Positions 24,601 through 34,984 of a stretch of 64,000 nucleotides of DNA are shown here, one piece after another. The notes below the pieces were generated by a model. The model saw only the letters and a list, made by a program, of their open reading frames with translations. It did not search any database and was not told where the DNA came from. The position numbers and the translations under genes are program-made. Each line of letters opens with the position of its first letter. The first letter of the stretch is position 1. The DNA is from Magnolia sinica (Eukaryota > Streptophyta > Magnoliopsida > Magnoliales > Magnoliaceae): NCBI RefSeq assembly GCF_029962835.1, contig NC_080582.1:75264177-75328176 (forward strand). Reading direction: 5' to 3'.

Positions 24601-26063
24601 TGAATGCTTTGATCGATCGTCACATCTTTTCCACTCATCAATCCCATTTTAGCTGCTTCCGACGGGTCGGAAGGAAAACCCACAACCGAAGCGTCGTCGA
24701 TCGATCGGAAAACTTGCACATTCCAAGAATCTTTACAGTCAGAGATTGATGGGATCGAGAAGGTTTTTGGGTCTTCACGGATTTTTAATAAATGGTCTGA
24801 AAATCCTTTGGGAGCTTGTTTTATCCATCTCTGTTCGAAATTTGAGAGGACATCCCAAGCAGCAGAGCCTTCGAGCTTGGAATGTGCATCGTGCCATGGC
24901 TCTCTTGGGCCACCATGTCGTAGATCGGCATGTGGGAAGTTTTTCTGTTGAAAATCGTTGAGATAGACTGTATTGAGATTTCTAAAAATTGGGTGTTTTT
25001 CATTATCGTATCTACCGTCGGTGAGATCAGTCCCGCCGATGAAACTGATGATCTGACGGCTAGAAGAGCTGTTTCCGGCAAGTGGGCCATCGAGCGTGAT
25101 TGTTTTCTGATGATGGGTGAATTCTGCCCCAATCTCGATCCGTTGAACGGCGGTGAGAGATGAGTCGGGATTCCGAGGACAGACGAAGCACTTCACCTTT
25201 GTGTTCTGGAAGAATTTCCGTGTTTCCTCGTCGTGGGTCTTCATCAGGCCTGCATTTCCGAGCAGAGAAATCGAAGTCCGGTCTTGCCAAACCATGACTA
25301 GAACTGTTAGACCCTGATCTGCTTTTCTCTTCAGAAGCTCTCCAATCGTTACATTATCGGCTCCTTGGATCATACGGTCAGGATCGCGAATGAGAGTGAT
25401 ATTTACATTGACAGACCAGCCAGCCACATAGATGAAATGCTTCGCTTCGACGATTGCATTATAAAGATCTTCCCATAGCCTGGGAGGATGGTAGAATTCA
25501 TCATTTGAAAGATGGATTTTCGGGCAAAAATCATTTGATAGATGGGAGTTCTGATAAAGAGTGACATTGCATCCTGTTCTTTGAGGGAAGTAAGAAATGG
25601 GAATTCCAGAGAAAAACTGGCTTTTGATGCCTGAATTCCAGCATGGATCAGATCTCACATCGAAGAATTGGAGACGGATATGGACTTGGGCTTTCTTGAG
25701 TTTTTGCCCTTTTTTGTTGAAGAGATCGAACCAGCCTTCGATGGGGTGAGCCGTGAGGATTTGGGCGATTGGGATCTTGGCCCGGCCGATGACATTAGCA
25801 CTTACGGGGAACTGATCTTTAATTGAGATTGTGACTTCTGATGAAGTATGGGCGCAATAGATGTGGAAACTGTCATTCCATATTGGGTTTTTGGGATGGA
25901 ATTCGATTTGTCGTGTTCTTGCTACTCGAGCAGTTCCGATGTCGATTGTTGCATAGAGCTTGGTGTGGGGGAATATGTTGAGGTGTAGCTCCTCCTCTAC
26001 GTCCTCGAGAACCTGATCAGAATCAGTTGGGAGGATTAGGCCATGTTTGAAACTGATACTCAT
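21678..26063 (-). CDS. Phospholipase D, C2 type, alpha-4/epsilon-like
   Basis: Exon 1 is 26063-24116 and exon 2 is 22129-21678 (stop included), joined across a GT-AG intron (donor GTACGT, acceptor CCCCAG) that splits a Val codon (G|TG). The product is 799 residues. The start chosen is the ATG at 26063; the frame stays open upstream to 26147, but the first codon there is GTG. An N-terminal C2 domain covers about residues 20-135. The two catalytic motifs are HQKTITLD (H318, K320, D325) and HAKLMIVD (H644, K646, D651), the latter formed by the splice, followed by IIGSANLNQRSLDG. IENQYF is at about 504. The enzyme hydrolyses membrane phospholipids to phosphatidic acid. The HHQKTITLD motif and the C terminus VKGKRSDVLPPILTT resemble PLD epsilon (alpha-4) more than alpha-1, by recall. 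The fragment upstream of the ATG could be 5' UTR. All key residues are present. Confidence 0.92.
22215..22625. repeat. Foldback repeat (GTGGGCC family) in PLD intron
   Basis: The outer ends read GTGGGCCCACCCTTTATG and, inverted, CTGTGGGTCCCACATTC. Inside are CAGGTGGGACACACCACAGG and GTGTGACCCACTTGAGTCAT, as in other members. Confidence 0.6.
22800..23365. mobile_element. CGAGTCAAGT-rich non-coding element
   Basis: A 0.56-kb block of degenerate CAAGTCGA/GACTCGA motifs, with edges AGATCTGGGC and GCCCAGCTCT that are near-inverted 10-mers, as in short hAT-like non-autonomous elements. No convincing 8-bp target duplication (about 5 of 8 match). Text of similar style occurs at 60735-60840 and 62200-62400. 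Confidence 0.4.
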
Positions 26064-26147
26064 GGGGTGGTTATTGTGTTCATTTGCTATTTTCGAGCTG
26101 GTCTGAATGAATTTCTCCGTTCTGCTCAATGTAGAATGAGGTTCCAC

Positions 26148-27249
26148 AGGTTTCAGACAAAACCCAAATTCAAGTTGGAATTCGGCTCTGTTTGATTAAT
26201 TGGAAATGGCAATTTGTTGAATGTAGACTGCGATTGGCTTGTATTTCGAATGCAGCCTTCTAAAAGAACAAACTACGACAACATGTTGTTGTTATCTATA
26301 ATCTTTAAAGAACAGGTACGGTTGATGCCATTGAGTGGATGTCGAGTAGATGCCCGTGCCATCGGAAAAATTCGAAAAATCAATATTTTGTTACTAGAAT
26401 GTTTTGGTATTTTATTCGATGTCATCGAAGGTGTTTGATGATATTAACAGATCATTGATGCCATCGGCATCGAGCGCACACATAGAATTATGTGAGTTTT
26501 GGATTTGTTTTCTATTCCAATTGTGATACTATATCATATTATATTTTATTGGATGGAATAGAAATTTGGGAATAAAATAAAAGATGAGTTCTAAGCTTTT
26601 TAATTTGTTTTTAAAGATTTTAAGGGCATAGCTTGGGCTTGTAGGGTAAATTAGATGCTTGTTCAAATAGGCAATTTTGTGTGATTGGTAATACTTTGCT
26701 TAATTTGTTTTTTCATACTTATACGGTTCCCAGCACAACAAACTCGTGAAGAAATATAAATTACAACGAGGATGAAGAAGAAAGACTCTATTAGCTGAAC
26801 ACAGGCAGAAGTTCCAAGTATGGGTCAGGCAGTCATCTGAATGCCAATTTCATTGGATATGGATATGCAAAGGATTGTTAGGACCCATTAAGTATAATTG
26901 TGTTAAAATCAATCTCAACCATCCAAATCATGGGCCTCAATGTGGAATTTGCACTCACAGGATGATACTGAGGGCTGGAAAGAAAACACCAATTAGTCCT
27001 AGTTTGGCAAGAAAAATCAGATGGTTAAGATCATCTGATCAATGTAAATTCCAGTCTAAGATAACCCATTTGAATGGTTCGGATTGATGCGTGCACATGC
27101 CACATATGCAGGGAATGAGTTTTGGCGAAAGCGTATGGCCCATTTCAAAATAACTAGCACATCAAGAGCTCAAAGCCCGAGTAAATATTAAGTCCAAGTT
27201 GGGATTTCTAAACAGATTCAAGTACAACAGGAGCAAAAAGAATTAAAGA
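26148..27249. other. Upstream region of PLD gene and spacer
   Basis: The PLD promoter and 5' UTR should lie just above 26063, but no TATA box or start site can be placed. 26320-26545 is an inverted, diverged copy of text at 10255-10450. The rest is AT-rich and unassigned. Confidence 0.4.
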
Positions 27250-28640
27250 CAGCCTGTTTGGATGTAACGTCTAAACCGTTGAAACATGCGTGGCGCCACA
27301 GAAATTTTGAATCAGGCTAATTTTTATGTTTTCAATCCATCCTAATAGGAATGGCCTTTTGAACAGTACGGATGGTATATAAACATAACGGTGGACTAGG
27401 GAGATTTCAACGGTAGGAATTTACCTACACACGTTTTTCTAACGTACGGCCCACTTTAGTTTTGAATTTAAATCATTTTTGGGACCATCCCATAAAATAA
27501 TCTTGCAAAACTGATGAACGTAGTGGATTTTCTATAAAAATCACGGAGGGCCCACCTAGCTTGCCGTGGCAGGAACTTCTTGCCAAAGGCTTTTCGCATG
27601 GAATCCCCGTCCGTCTGTTGCAGTTTGCAGAGTAGCACGCGGGAAAAGTACTCAGATTCGGTAGTGACCGTCCAGTACCGAGCTTGTTACTGGTGTTAGT
27701 CGTTGGTACTGCAAAAGGTCTGTGAGACCATGATGTATGTGTTTTATCCACGCCGTCCATTCATGTTTCCAGCTAATTTCAGGGTATGATTTCAAAAACG
27801 ACCCAGATCCAAATCTTAAATGAACCATACCACACTGTTGAGACCTTATTATAGCCCATCAAGATGTTTATTTGCCATCTAACTTATTTATAAAGTCAAA
27901 TAAACTTGAATGGACCAAAAATATAAAAATGACCCAAAACTTCTGAGCCCGCAATAAGTTTTCAACCGTAGGAGCTTCATTGTTTCACGTGGTGTGGTCC
28001 ACTTAAGCTTTGAATACTTTTTTATTTACGGGATGATGCCTAAAATAAGATGTCATCCACGTGGTTAAAACACATATATCACGGTGGATCCCACGTGGTT
28101 TAGAACCTACGGAACCCGAGAACACATGGAAAGGAAGCGGATTAGCTGGTGTACCTCACACTAGTTATATATCTGCTGTATTAGTCTCAGCAAGTTCCGT
28201 GGCTCCGATGAAGAGGTATGTGTTATACCTAAACTGTACATCCATTCAGCGAGCTCATCTTAATGCTTGAGATGGAAAATAAGACAGATATAACTATCAA
28301 GTGGACCACACTGCAAAACACAGTGGGAGATTCAATGTCTACCATTGAAATCCTTTTTGGGTCACGAAAGTTTTGGATCAATATGATTTTTTGTTTTTCT
28401 TCTTCATCAAAGTCTTTTTGACCTTATGAACAAATTAGATGGAAAATAAATGTTAAGGTGGACCCTACCAATTATTTAATAGTGAAAATCATTACCTCCA
28501 CTGCAATTTTTGGTGTGGACCAGATGATTCTTGGATATGATTCATTTCTTGTATAATGCTCTAAATTGATATCTAAAAATATATAAAGAGTATAGATATA
28601 ATAAATAAATCACTGTAGGGCCATGTTACTTTGATCTCCT
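27250..28640. repeat. Cluster of foldback repeats (GTGGGCC family)
   Basis: A clear member spans about 27725-28100: it opens CCATGATGTATGTGTTTTAT and closes inverted AAAACACATATATCACGG, with ACCATACCACACTG and GTGTGGTCCACTTAAG between. Partial members cover 27250-27560 and 28230-28600. 27560-27720 holds unassigned text. Confidence 0.6.
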
Positions 28641-28650
28641 TCAAATAGAG

Positions 28651-29150
28651 ATGGATTGGCTACTCCCCTGACACTAGCCCCATTGGTGGTTGGTGCTCTG
28701 TGGACCCCACCATGATGCACGTGTTTCATCTATTCCATTCATCTATTTTCACATTATTTTAGGGCTTTATAAAAAAAATGATAAGGATAAAAATCTTACA
28801 TGGGCCACACCATAGGACAAAAATAATGAATAGATATCCACAATTAAAATCCTCCGAAGGCCTACTGTACTGTTTATTTGACATCCAATTTGTTAATTTA
28901 GTCATAAAAACCTGACTTATTCCAAAACTTTTATGGCCCTTAAAACTTTTTTAATAGTCAAAATTCATTCAATATGGTTTCCATAAGATTAGGGTATACT
29001 TCATTTTTTTTTTTCATATTTTTTTTTTTCATATCATGAAATGATATATAAAAATAGATGGATGGCATGGATGGTACACATACATCATAGTGACCCCGTA
29101 GAGTACCAACCACCGGCCAATGGCCGGTGTCAGGGGAGTAGCCAATCCAT
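28651..29150. mobile_element. Foldback MITE with ~100-bp terminal inverted repeats
   Basis: The 500-bp element starts ATGGATTGGCTACTCCCCTG and ends CAGGGGAGTAGCCAATCCAT, a perfect 20-bp inverted match. The match continues with gaps for about 100 bp (GGTGGTTGGT.CTCT, CCATCCATCTATTTT). No target duplication is evident. The interior follows the GTGGGCC family pattern. Confidence 0.75.
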
Positions 29151-30780
29151 TCCCCCTTAGAACTGTTCTTACAACTCGACGCTCAGCAGATCTCTCTCTC
29201 TCTCTCTCTCTCCCAGCGCCATGAATATGGCGGACGCAGGTTCGATACTGACAGGTTGACTTGCTACGAAAGTAACGTCATCCAGATGCGTGGCCTCAGT
29301 ATTGTATCTATAACGTACATTCATTTGGTGATATTATTGTAACGCATGACAACGAGGCAGATCTAAAGCTGCGGTGAACCTATCACAGAGAACGGGAAGA
29401 TTGATGCCTACCGTTGAAACCTTCGTAATGTCTAATATGACGTTTTTTTTCAAATCTAACGTTTTCAAAAGTTAAAAAAAACATTAAAGAAGGGTAACAC
29501 AAATACCAGCATGATCGAAAACTTTCATGGCCTTCGGAAGTTTTTAATGGTGGTGTAACTCTCCTCACTATTTTTTGTTGCGGCGTTCACTTGAGCTTTG
29601 GATGTGACTCACTCTTTAGATGTTACCTTGAAATAATCTTTCCAAATGGATGGACAAAATGGATACAAACATACATCATGGTGGGGCCACATAACTTGGT
29701 GACGTCACTCAAGTAGCCGGCTCTCTACTCAACATGTCAGTAGCCAATCCGCACGGAATACGCGAGTATGTACGGGACGTGGATGCCTCGTGGCCCCAAA
29801 ATAGTGTGTTAGCTACGCCATCCATCTATTTTGGATCATTAATTTAAGGATTGAACCAAAAAATGAGGAAGTTCCAAATCTCAAGTGGAGCACATCATTG
29901 GAGAATAGTGGTGATTGAATGCCACCATTAAAAAAATTCCTAAAGTCCACTGTAATTTTTATTTGCGATCTAAACTGTTGATCAGGTCACAAAGAACCGG
30001 ATGAAGTGATAAAACAAATATTGATCCAAAACTTTTATGGCCTGAAGAAGTTTTTAACGGTGTGTTCAATCACCACTGTTTCCTGTGGTGTGGATCAGCC
30101 TCATTTTTGGGTTCGGCATTAAAATGAGCTTGAAAATGGATGGCCATCATGGATAAAACACATACACCATGGTGGGACCTACACTCCCCGTCCAGTAGTA
30201 AGTTGCTACCGGCGCAATCCGTGTTCAGGTATACAAGGGTATGCTTGCCGTTTCCGTGGGGCTAACTATCTCATATGCATTAGATCCAAACCGTCTATCA
30301 GGTGTGCCACATGATTTTTTGCCCTCAAGCCGAACATCACATCGATCCAAAACTCATGTGAGCCTCGCCATGCAAGATAGTATAAATCATGACTAAAACC
30401 CCCAAATTCATGTTGTGTGGCCCACCTGAGTTTCGTAATGGCATGATTTTTTTTAAAATTCTATTCATCCCAATGATTCTCATCATATGAACGGATTGGA
30501 TGGTATATATAAGCAACTTTGGGATCCACACTCAACTAACGGTGGTCGTCCCATCCCAACCCGTCCCTAAGGTGTGGCCCACATGGTTTTTGGTTTAACG
30601 GCGAACATGAAGTAGCCACCTACTGGACGGTGTAGATCTCATGCACGTTATCCCCCACGTGCCTCTATGTAAATTCATGCCTACGCATGGTCCGACGAGC
30701 GCCGTTTGGGCATCAGGAATCATTGAAATACGTTCTCCGCTGTTTACGTTAACGGATGCGGTAGACTGCAATAATTAGTA
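29151..30780. repeat. Foldback repeats, further members
   Basis: Family members span about 29385-29700 and 29785-30190; in the second, GCCATCCATCTATTTTGGAT near 29820 pairs with inverted AAAATGGATGGCCATCATGG near 30135. A second subfamily runs 30250-30660 (AGATCCAAACCGTCTATCAG, then GTGTGGCCCACCTGAGTTTC) and recurs at 32370-32830 and 45330-45730. A (CT)n run lies at 29192-29214. Confidence 0.6.
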
Positions 30781-31139
30781 TTAAGGGTTGTTTGGAATAA
30801 AAGTAGGGGAGAAGGAGCTCATTTTGTTGGAGCTCACGGTTCCAAAATTCATGCAAATCCATTTCTCCGTTTGGTCACAACATAGGGAGCACTTGAGAGG
30901 GCACGGCCTTCCCATATCAACTGTTCTTGCTTTTATGGCCCATATGATTCATTTATTTTCCTGATTTATGGGATCATAGAAAAATGAAGGATGACGTGCA
31001 TGATGATCGGAATGGATGTCATGAAGACATCATGGTGGGGCCCAAAGAGCTCGTTTTCACTAGATTAGGAGAAGTCAAGGGAGAGAGAGAGATCATTTTG
31101 GGACTTGGGTTTTATAGGATGAATGTGGACCAGGTGGTT

Positions 31140-31179
<40 letters not shown>

Positions 31180-31225
31180 AATTTTGGGACTTGGGTTTTA
31201 TAGGTTGAATGTGGAGAAGGTGGTT

Positions 31226-31268
<43 letters not shown>

Positions 31269-31430
31269 CTGAAGAGCACAGCCAAGGATGGAATGGTGCA
31301 GATGGGTTGCCTGGAAGATGGTTGCATTGAGGCAGCCATGGATGAATTGCTGGGCCTCCTTTTCTCCCATGCCTTTTCTATGCTGACTTCTCTTCCCTTC
31401 TTTCTATCATTTTCACACCTCGTAGCGTAT
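30781..31430. repeat. GA microsatellite within a duplicated 86-bp unit
   Basis: ATTTTGGGACTTGGGTTTTA followed by GGTGGTTTTTGAGAGAG occurs at 31095 and 31181. Each copy ends in a long GA run (31143-31178 and 31228-31265), and a short GA run also precedes the first copy. ORFs here are artefacts of the GA tract. Confidence 0.8.
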
Positions 31431-31986
31431 TAATAGAGGTAGAAAAATGCTTTCATACTCTGCCAGTGTTTCATGGTTCCTACACATGCAGCATAAAAAT
31501 AACTCAAACTAAACCGTTCAAGTCGTGGGCCCCACTTGAGAAGGTTAACAATAAAGAATCCATACTCAATTGTAATCGTCACTGGACGAATATGAAAACT
31601 AGTCAACCGTCCAAATTCAATAAAAAAAAATGTCCATGAATCGGCGGTTAAGATCGCCCAACGATCTGATCTTGGGGTTAGGAACAGGACCTATATGTAC
31701 ATTTGATGAGCATTTGGACAGTTTAGCTTGAATTATTATAGTCATTGAGTGACGTACGTGTAAACTGTCCAAATTTTGCTACTAGATGACTTTTCATCTT
31801 GGCCGTCCATTTTTTGTCCACCAATTTGAAACTGATAGCGATCCTTCAATTTGAGCTGGGTTATGGACCATACATAGTGGGGTCCATTGAATTAACGGCT
31901 TGGATTGGGTGTGCGAGCATATAGATGGTAATCTGCTGGAGCATCTTAAGTTTTTCTGTATACATATATCATTTTGAGAAATGATT
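31431..31986. other. No feature recognised
   Basis: Non-coding text without clear element ends. The phrase CAACCGTCCAAATTC and GTGGGGTCC hint at old repeat fragments. Confidence 0.35.
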
Positions 31987-32319
31987 AGATACAGCGTTTG
32001 TATCGTTAGTTATGATACGGCCATCTTTTCCTGCTAAAGTGTTACATATGTTTTCCACATCGTTTTCATCGTCTATGATGAAAATCACTCCTATCCACAC
32101 ATATATTGGGCCAGGGTGTCAATATCAATGGAAATCGTATGTACATAATTTAATGAACTGGTTTGGCCCACCGACTGAGTAAATCAGCCTGATTTTCATA
32201 CAAAATCTTCATCATCATAAGGTGGCGGACATTTTTAACGGATGTGATCATCTACATATATGACATGTTGGCTGGAGAAATATGTCTGTATCATAACTTA
32301 CCATACAACCGCTGTATCT
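31987..32319. mobile_element. MITE with ~70-bp terminal inverted repeats
   Basis: The left end AGATACAGCGTTTGTATCGT and right end CGCTGTATCT, preceded by CATAACTTACCATACAAC, are inverted copies. The match continues through GTTATGATAC and CATATTT/CATCTTT-type text for about 70 bp per side. The 333-bp element has no coding content and no clear target duplication. Confidence 0.65.
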
Positions 32320-33289
32320 TATCAATTTTCATTTCTTCCTCAGATTCCACTGCATTTCAAGTCATGTGGGGCCACCGTGTTTGTATGTAGATCCACTCTG
32401 TCCATCAGGTGAGATATCTTATTTGATCCATATGTAAGAAAGATCAACTTGATGAAAAAATTTTATGGGCCACGAATGTAAATAGTGTAGAATTGTTCCT
32501 AAAATCTCTAAGATCATGCGGTGTGGCCCGCCTGATTTTTGGGTCAGGATGATTTTTTTTGTCTCCATTTATCCGGGTGAGTTACACGTGATTAACGGGG
32601 TAGATGAAAGACAAGAACCATGGTGGTCTAATAAACAAACCTGTGGTGGATATCTCATCCCCATTTGTTCCCTGTGCTGTGGCCTACCTGAGTTTTTGAT
32701 CTGTCTTTGTATCCAACTGACTTAGAATTGTGGATAGAAACTGATGGACGGAGTGGATGTTACATACAAATCATGAAAACCGGTGGTGGAATATCATTCC
32801 CCCTTAGTAAATGAAATCAATGGCTGAGAGAACTTTAAAGTGGTTAACCACGGTAGGTGTCTAACCAAATTCAGTGGCAAGATCGTTATTTAGAATGCAA
32901 GGCTTGTTTATAACAGCTGAGCCGTGAAAATGGTGGGACAGGTACCGAAGATCCGCTGCGGAGAAAACCAGGATGGTCCATTCATCAGGCAGTTTACACA
33001 AGTTTGAGATGAATGGACAGGCAATGGTCCAACTCAAACTCAATGCACGTGAGTAGCCCGACTATTGTATGGAATTTTTTCTGGGGGTCTTTATTATGGG
33101 ATGTCCCACTATTTGAACGGATCGGATCTTCCGATTAAGTGAAAAGTTAGAAATAGAAACGTTGCATGTTAAGGTTCACCACATACGACACTAGCATGTG
33201 ATCACCTCTTATTAAAAGGTAATAAAAAAGGTTGTATTGTTTAAAAAGGAGCGAACTTAGATTTCACGCCGAGGAAACACCGAATTCGG
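32320..33289. repeat. Foldback repeat (second subfamily) and spacer
   Basis: 32370-32830 follows the order seen at 30250-30660 (GGGGCCACCGTGTTTGTATG, CTGTCCATCAGGTGAGATAT, GGTGTGGCCCGCCTGATTTT). 32830-33289 is unassigned. Confidence 0.5.
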
Positions 33290-33710
33290 TGGATCCATGA
33301 GCGTAGGATAATGTATGTATTTTGTATCCATGCAATTCATCCGTGTTGCCGCTCTTTTAATGTTTGATATTAAAATTTAAAGGAGATCAATATTTTAAGT
33401 GGACAACAACGTAGGAAACATTACAGATTGAAAGCCCACCATTGAAAACTTCCTAAAGCCCACCATAAATATATTTTACATATACCTAAACTCAAGGAAA
33501 ATACAAATATTAGCTTGATTCCAAACTTTTGTAATCCTTAGGAAATTTTTAACAATAGATACTTAAGCGCCACTACTTTCCTCGTGGTGTAGTTAACATT
33601 TGATTTTGATGTCTTTAATTTTGGGCTCATGCCCTAAAATTAACTGGAAAAATGATGGATAACATAGATATAGAAAAAATACAAATCATGATGGTCCCTG
33701 ATGTAGGACG
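33290..33710. repeat. Foldback repeat (GTGGGCC family)
   Basis: It has the family order with eroded ends: ATGTATTTTGTATCCATGCA near 33315 pairs with inverted AAAAATACAAATCATGATGG near 33675. Mirrored ACCATTGAAAACTTCC and GAAATTTTTAACAATAG lie inside. Confidence 0.6.
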
Positions 33711-33813
33711 TGACACGTAGACATTTCTAACACGGTTAGACTACAAGAATATAAACTGTAAATTGGCATAACTTTTGATATGTGCATTGTTACGGGACAC
33801 AACCTATCAATCT

Positions 33814-33971
33814 GGGTCCTTATTCTTGCTCGGGTGGTAGATTCTCAGGAGTTTCAACTCTCGGTCAAGGGTTCGAGTACCCATAGGTGGTGAAAGTCCA
33901 CTAGCATGAGTGTGTGGGGTGTGTGTGCATGCGTAAAATTAAAAAAATAATAAAAATAAAAATAAAAATAA
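33814..33971 (+). mobile_element. tRNA-derived SINE (family 1) with 13-bp target duplication
   Basis: The body starts GGGTCCTTATTCTTGCTCGG, with an A-box-like TTGCTCGGGTGGTAGA and B-box GGGTTCGAGTACCC, then GTGTGTGGGGTGTGTGTG and an A-rich tail with AAATAA repeats. AACCTATCAATCT flanks it at 33801-33813 and 33972-33984. It is the best-preserved of three family members in the window (others 8082-8237 and 56737-56795). Confidence 0.9.
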
Positions 33972-33984
33972 AACCTATCAATCT

Positions 33985-34396
33985 TTACTGTAACGGGCCG
34001 TTTAGGGTGAATTGACTCATAAAGTTGATTGGTTTACGATAAAATGTGCACTTTTAGTTCAAAAATAAAATTTTAGAAAAAAAAATATTATTAATAGTAA
34101 TTTTGATTTTTGTAGTATTTTTTATTTTTATAATTTATTTATTTTTTAAAAATTATAATCATACTAGGACTCTTGTAGCAAAAGTTTATTTATTTATTTA
34201 TTTATTAAAATAACTTTTATAAGAGTTTTACTAAAATTAAGACTTTTATTAAAATTTAAATTTTAGTGATTATTGTTGATGCAAAAATTTGGTCCACTCT
34301 CTTTAGACATACGAGTACCTGCATAGGAAGAAGACGAAGGAGACCCTGGCTAGAGCAGGGAACCCTTCAATGCCAAAGTCAGGCTAGGAATTTGGG
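33985..34396. other. AT-rich spacer, possible LTR start
   Basis: 34040-34265 is very AT-rich with TTTATTTATTTA runs. From 34274 (TGTTGATGCAAAAATTTGG) the text looks like an LTR 5' end, which would continue at 43578 beyond the nested elements. This is weak. Confidence 0.35.
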
Positions 34397-34984
34397 TGTA
34401 ACACCCCGAGTTTTTAGGAGCCGTGTAGGAACTCGACTACCGAATTTCCATATGCCACGAGTGCCCTCATGGGCTTCAGATTTTAATTACATTTGGATGA
34501 TCTCATAAATAATAGAGAGTTTAGTAAGGCATGAAGTAGAAGTAAGTCATAAAGCAGTATCAAGTGCCACTAAATATAAAAATATCCAAACCACAAATCC
34601 AAAATCATCTAAATAGGGAACTAGTCTCACCCATACATGACCCAAAGTGACTAGAGCCCTGGCCCATACCCCGCGGTAGCCCGAACTCAGACTAGAAGGA
34701 TCCGCCGAAAGTCTGTAAGTAGGGAAGCTCCTCTTCCTCATTCATGCTCACCCCGCTTAGCTCGTCAAGCTCCACCTCACCTGCATCTAATGACGTGTCT
34801 AGTTGGTGTTTTAAAACACTGTCCTAGAGTGGAAGTGAGTAGCGAACTCAGTGGGTACCATTAGCCATAAGTTACATAAAATAACAATTTCATAATGAAT
34901 TTAATAAAAAATATAAATTCATAAATCACTAACTAGTCTTTGTTAATGCGTATGCATGAGTTCTGTATGATAATTGATACATGA

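Noticed and set aside
26064..26147. PLD N-terminal extension starting at 26147
   Set aside because: The first codon is GTG, not ATG; the first in-frame ATG is at 26063. Plant nuclear genes rarely use GTG.
33814..33971. A functional tRNA gene
   Set aside because: A- and B-box-like motifs are present, but target duplications and an A-rich tail mark it as a SINE; no cloverleaf was evident.
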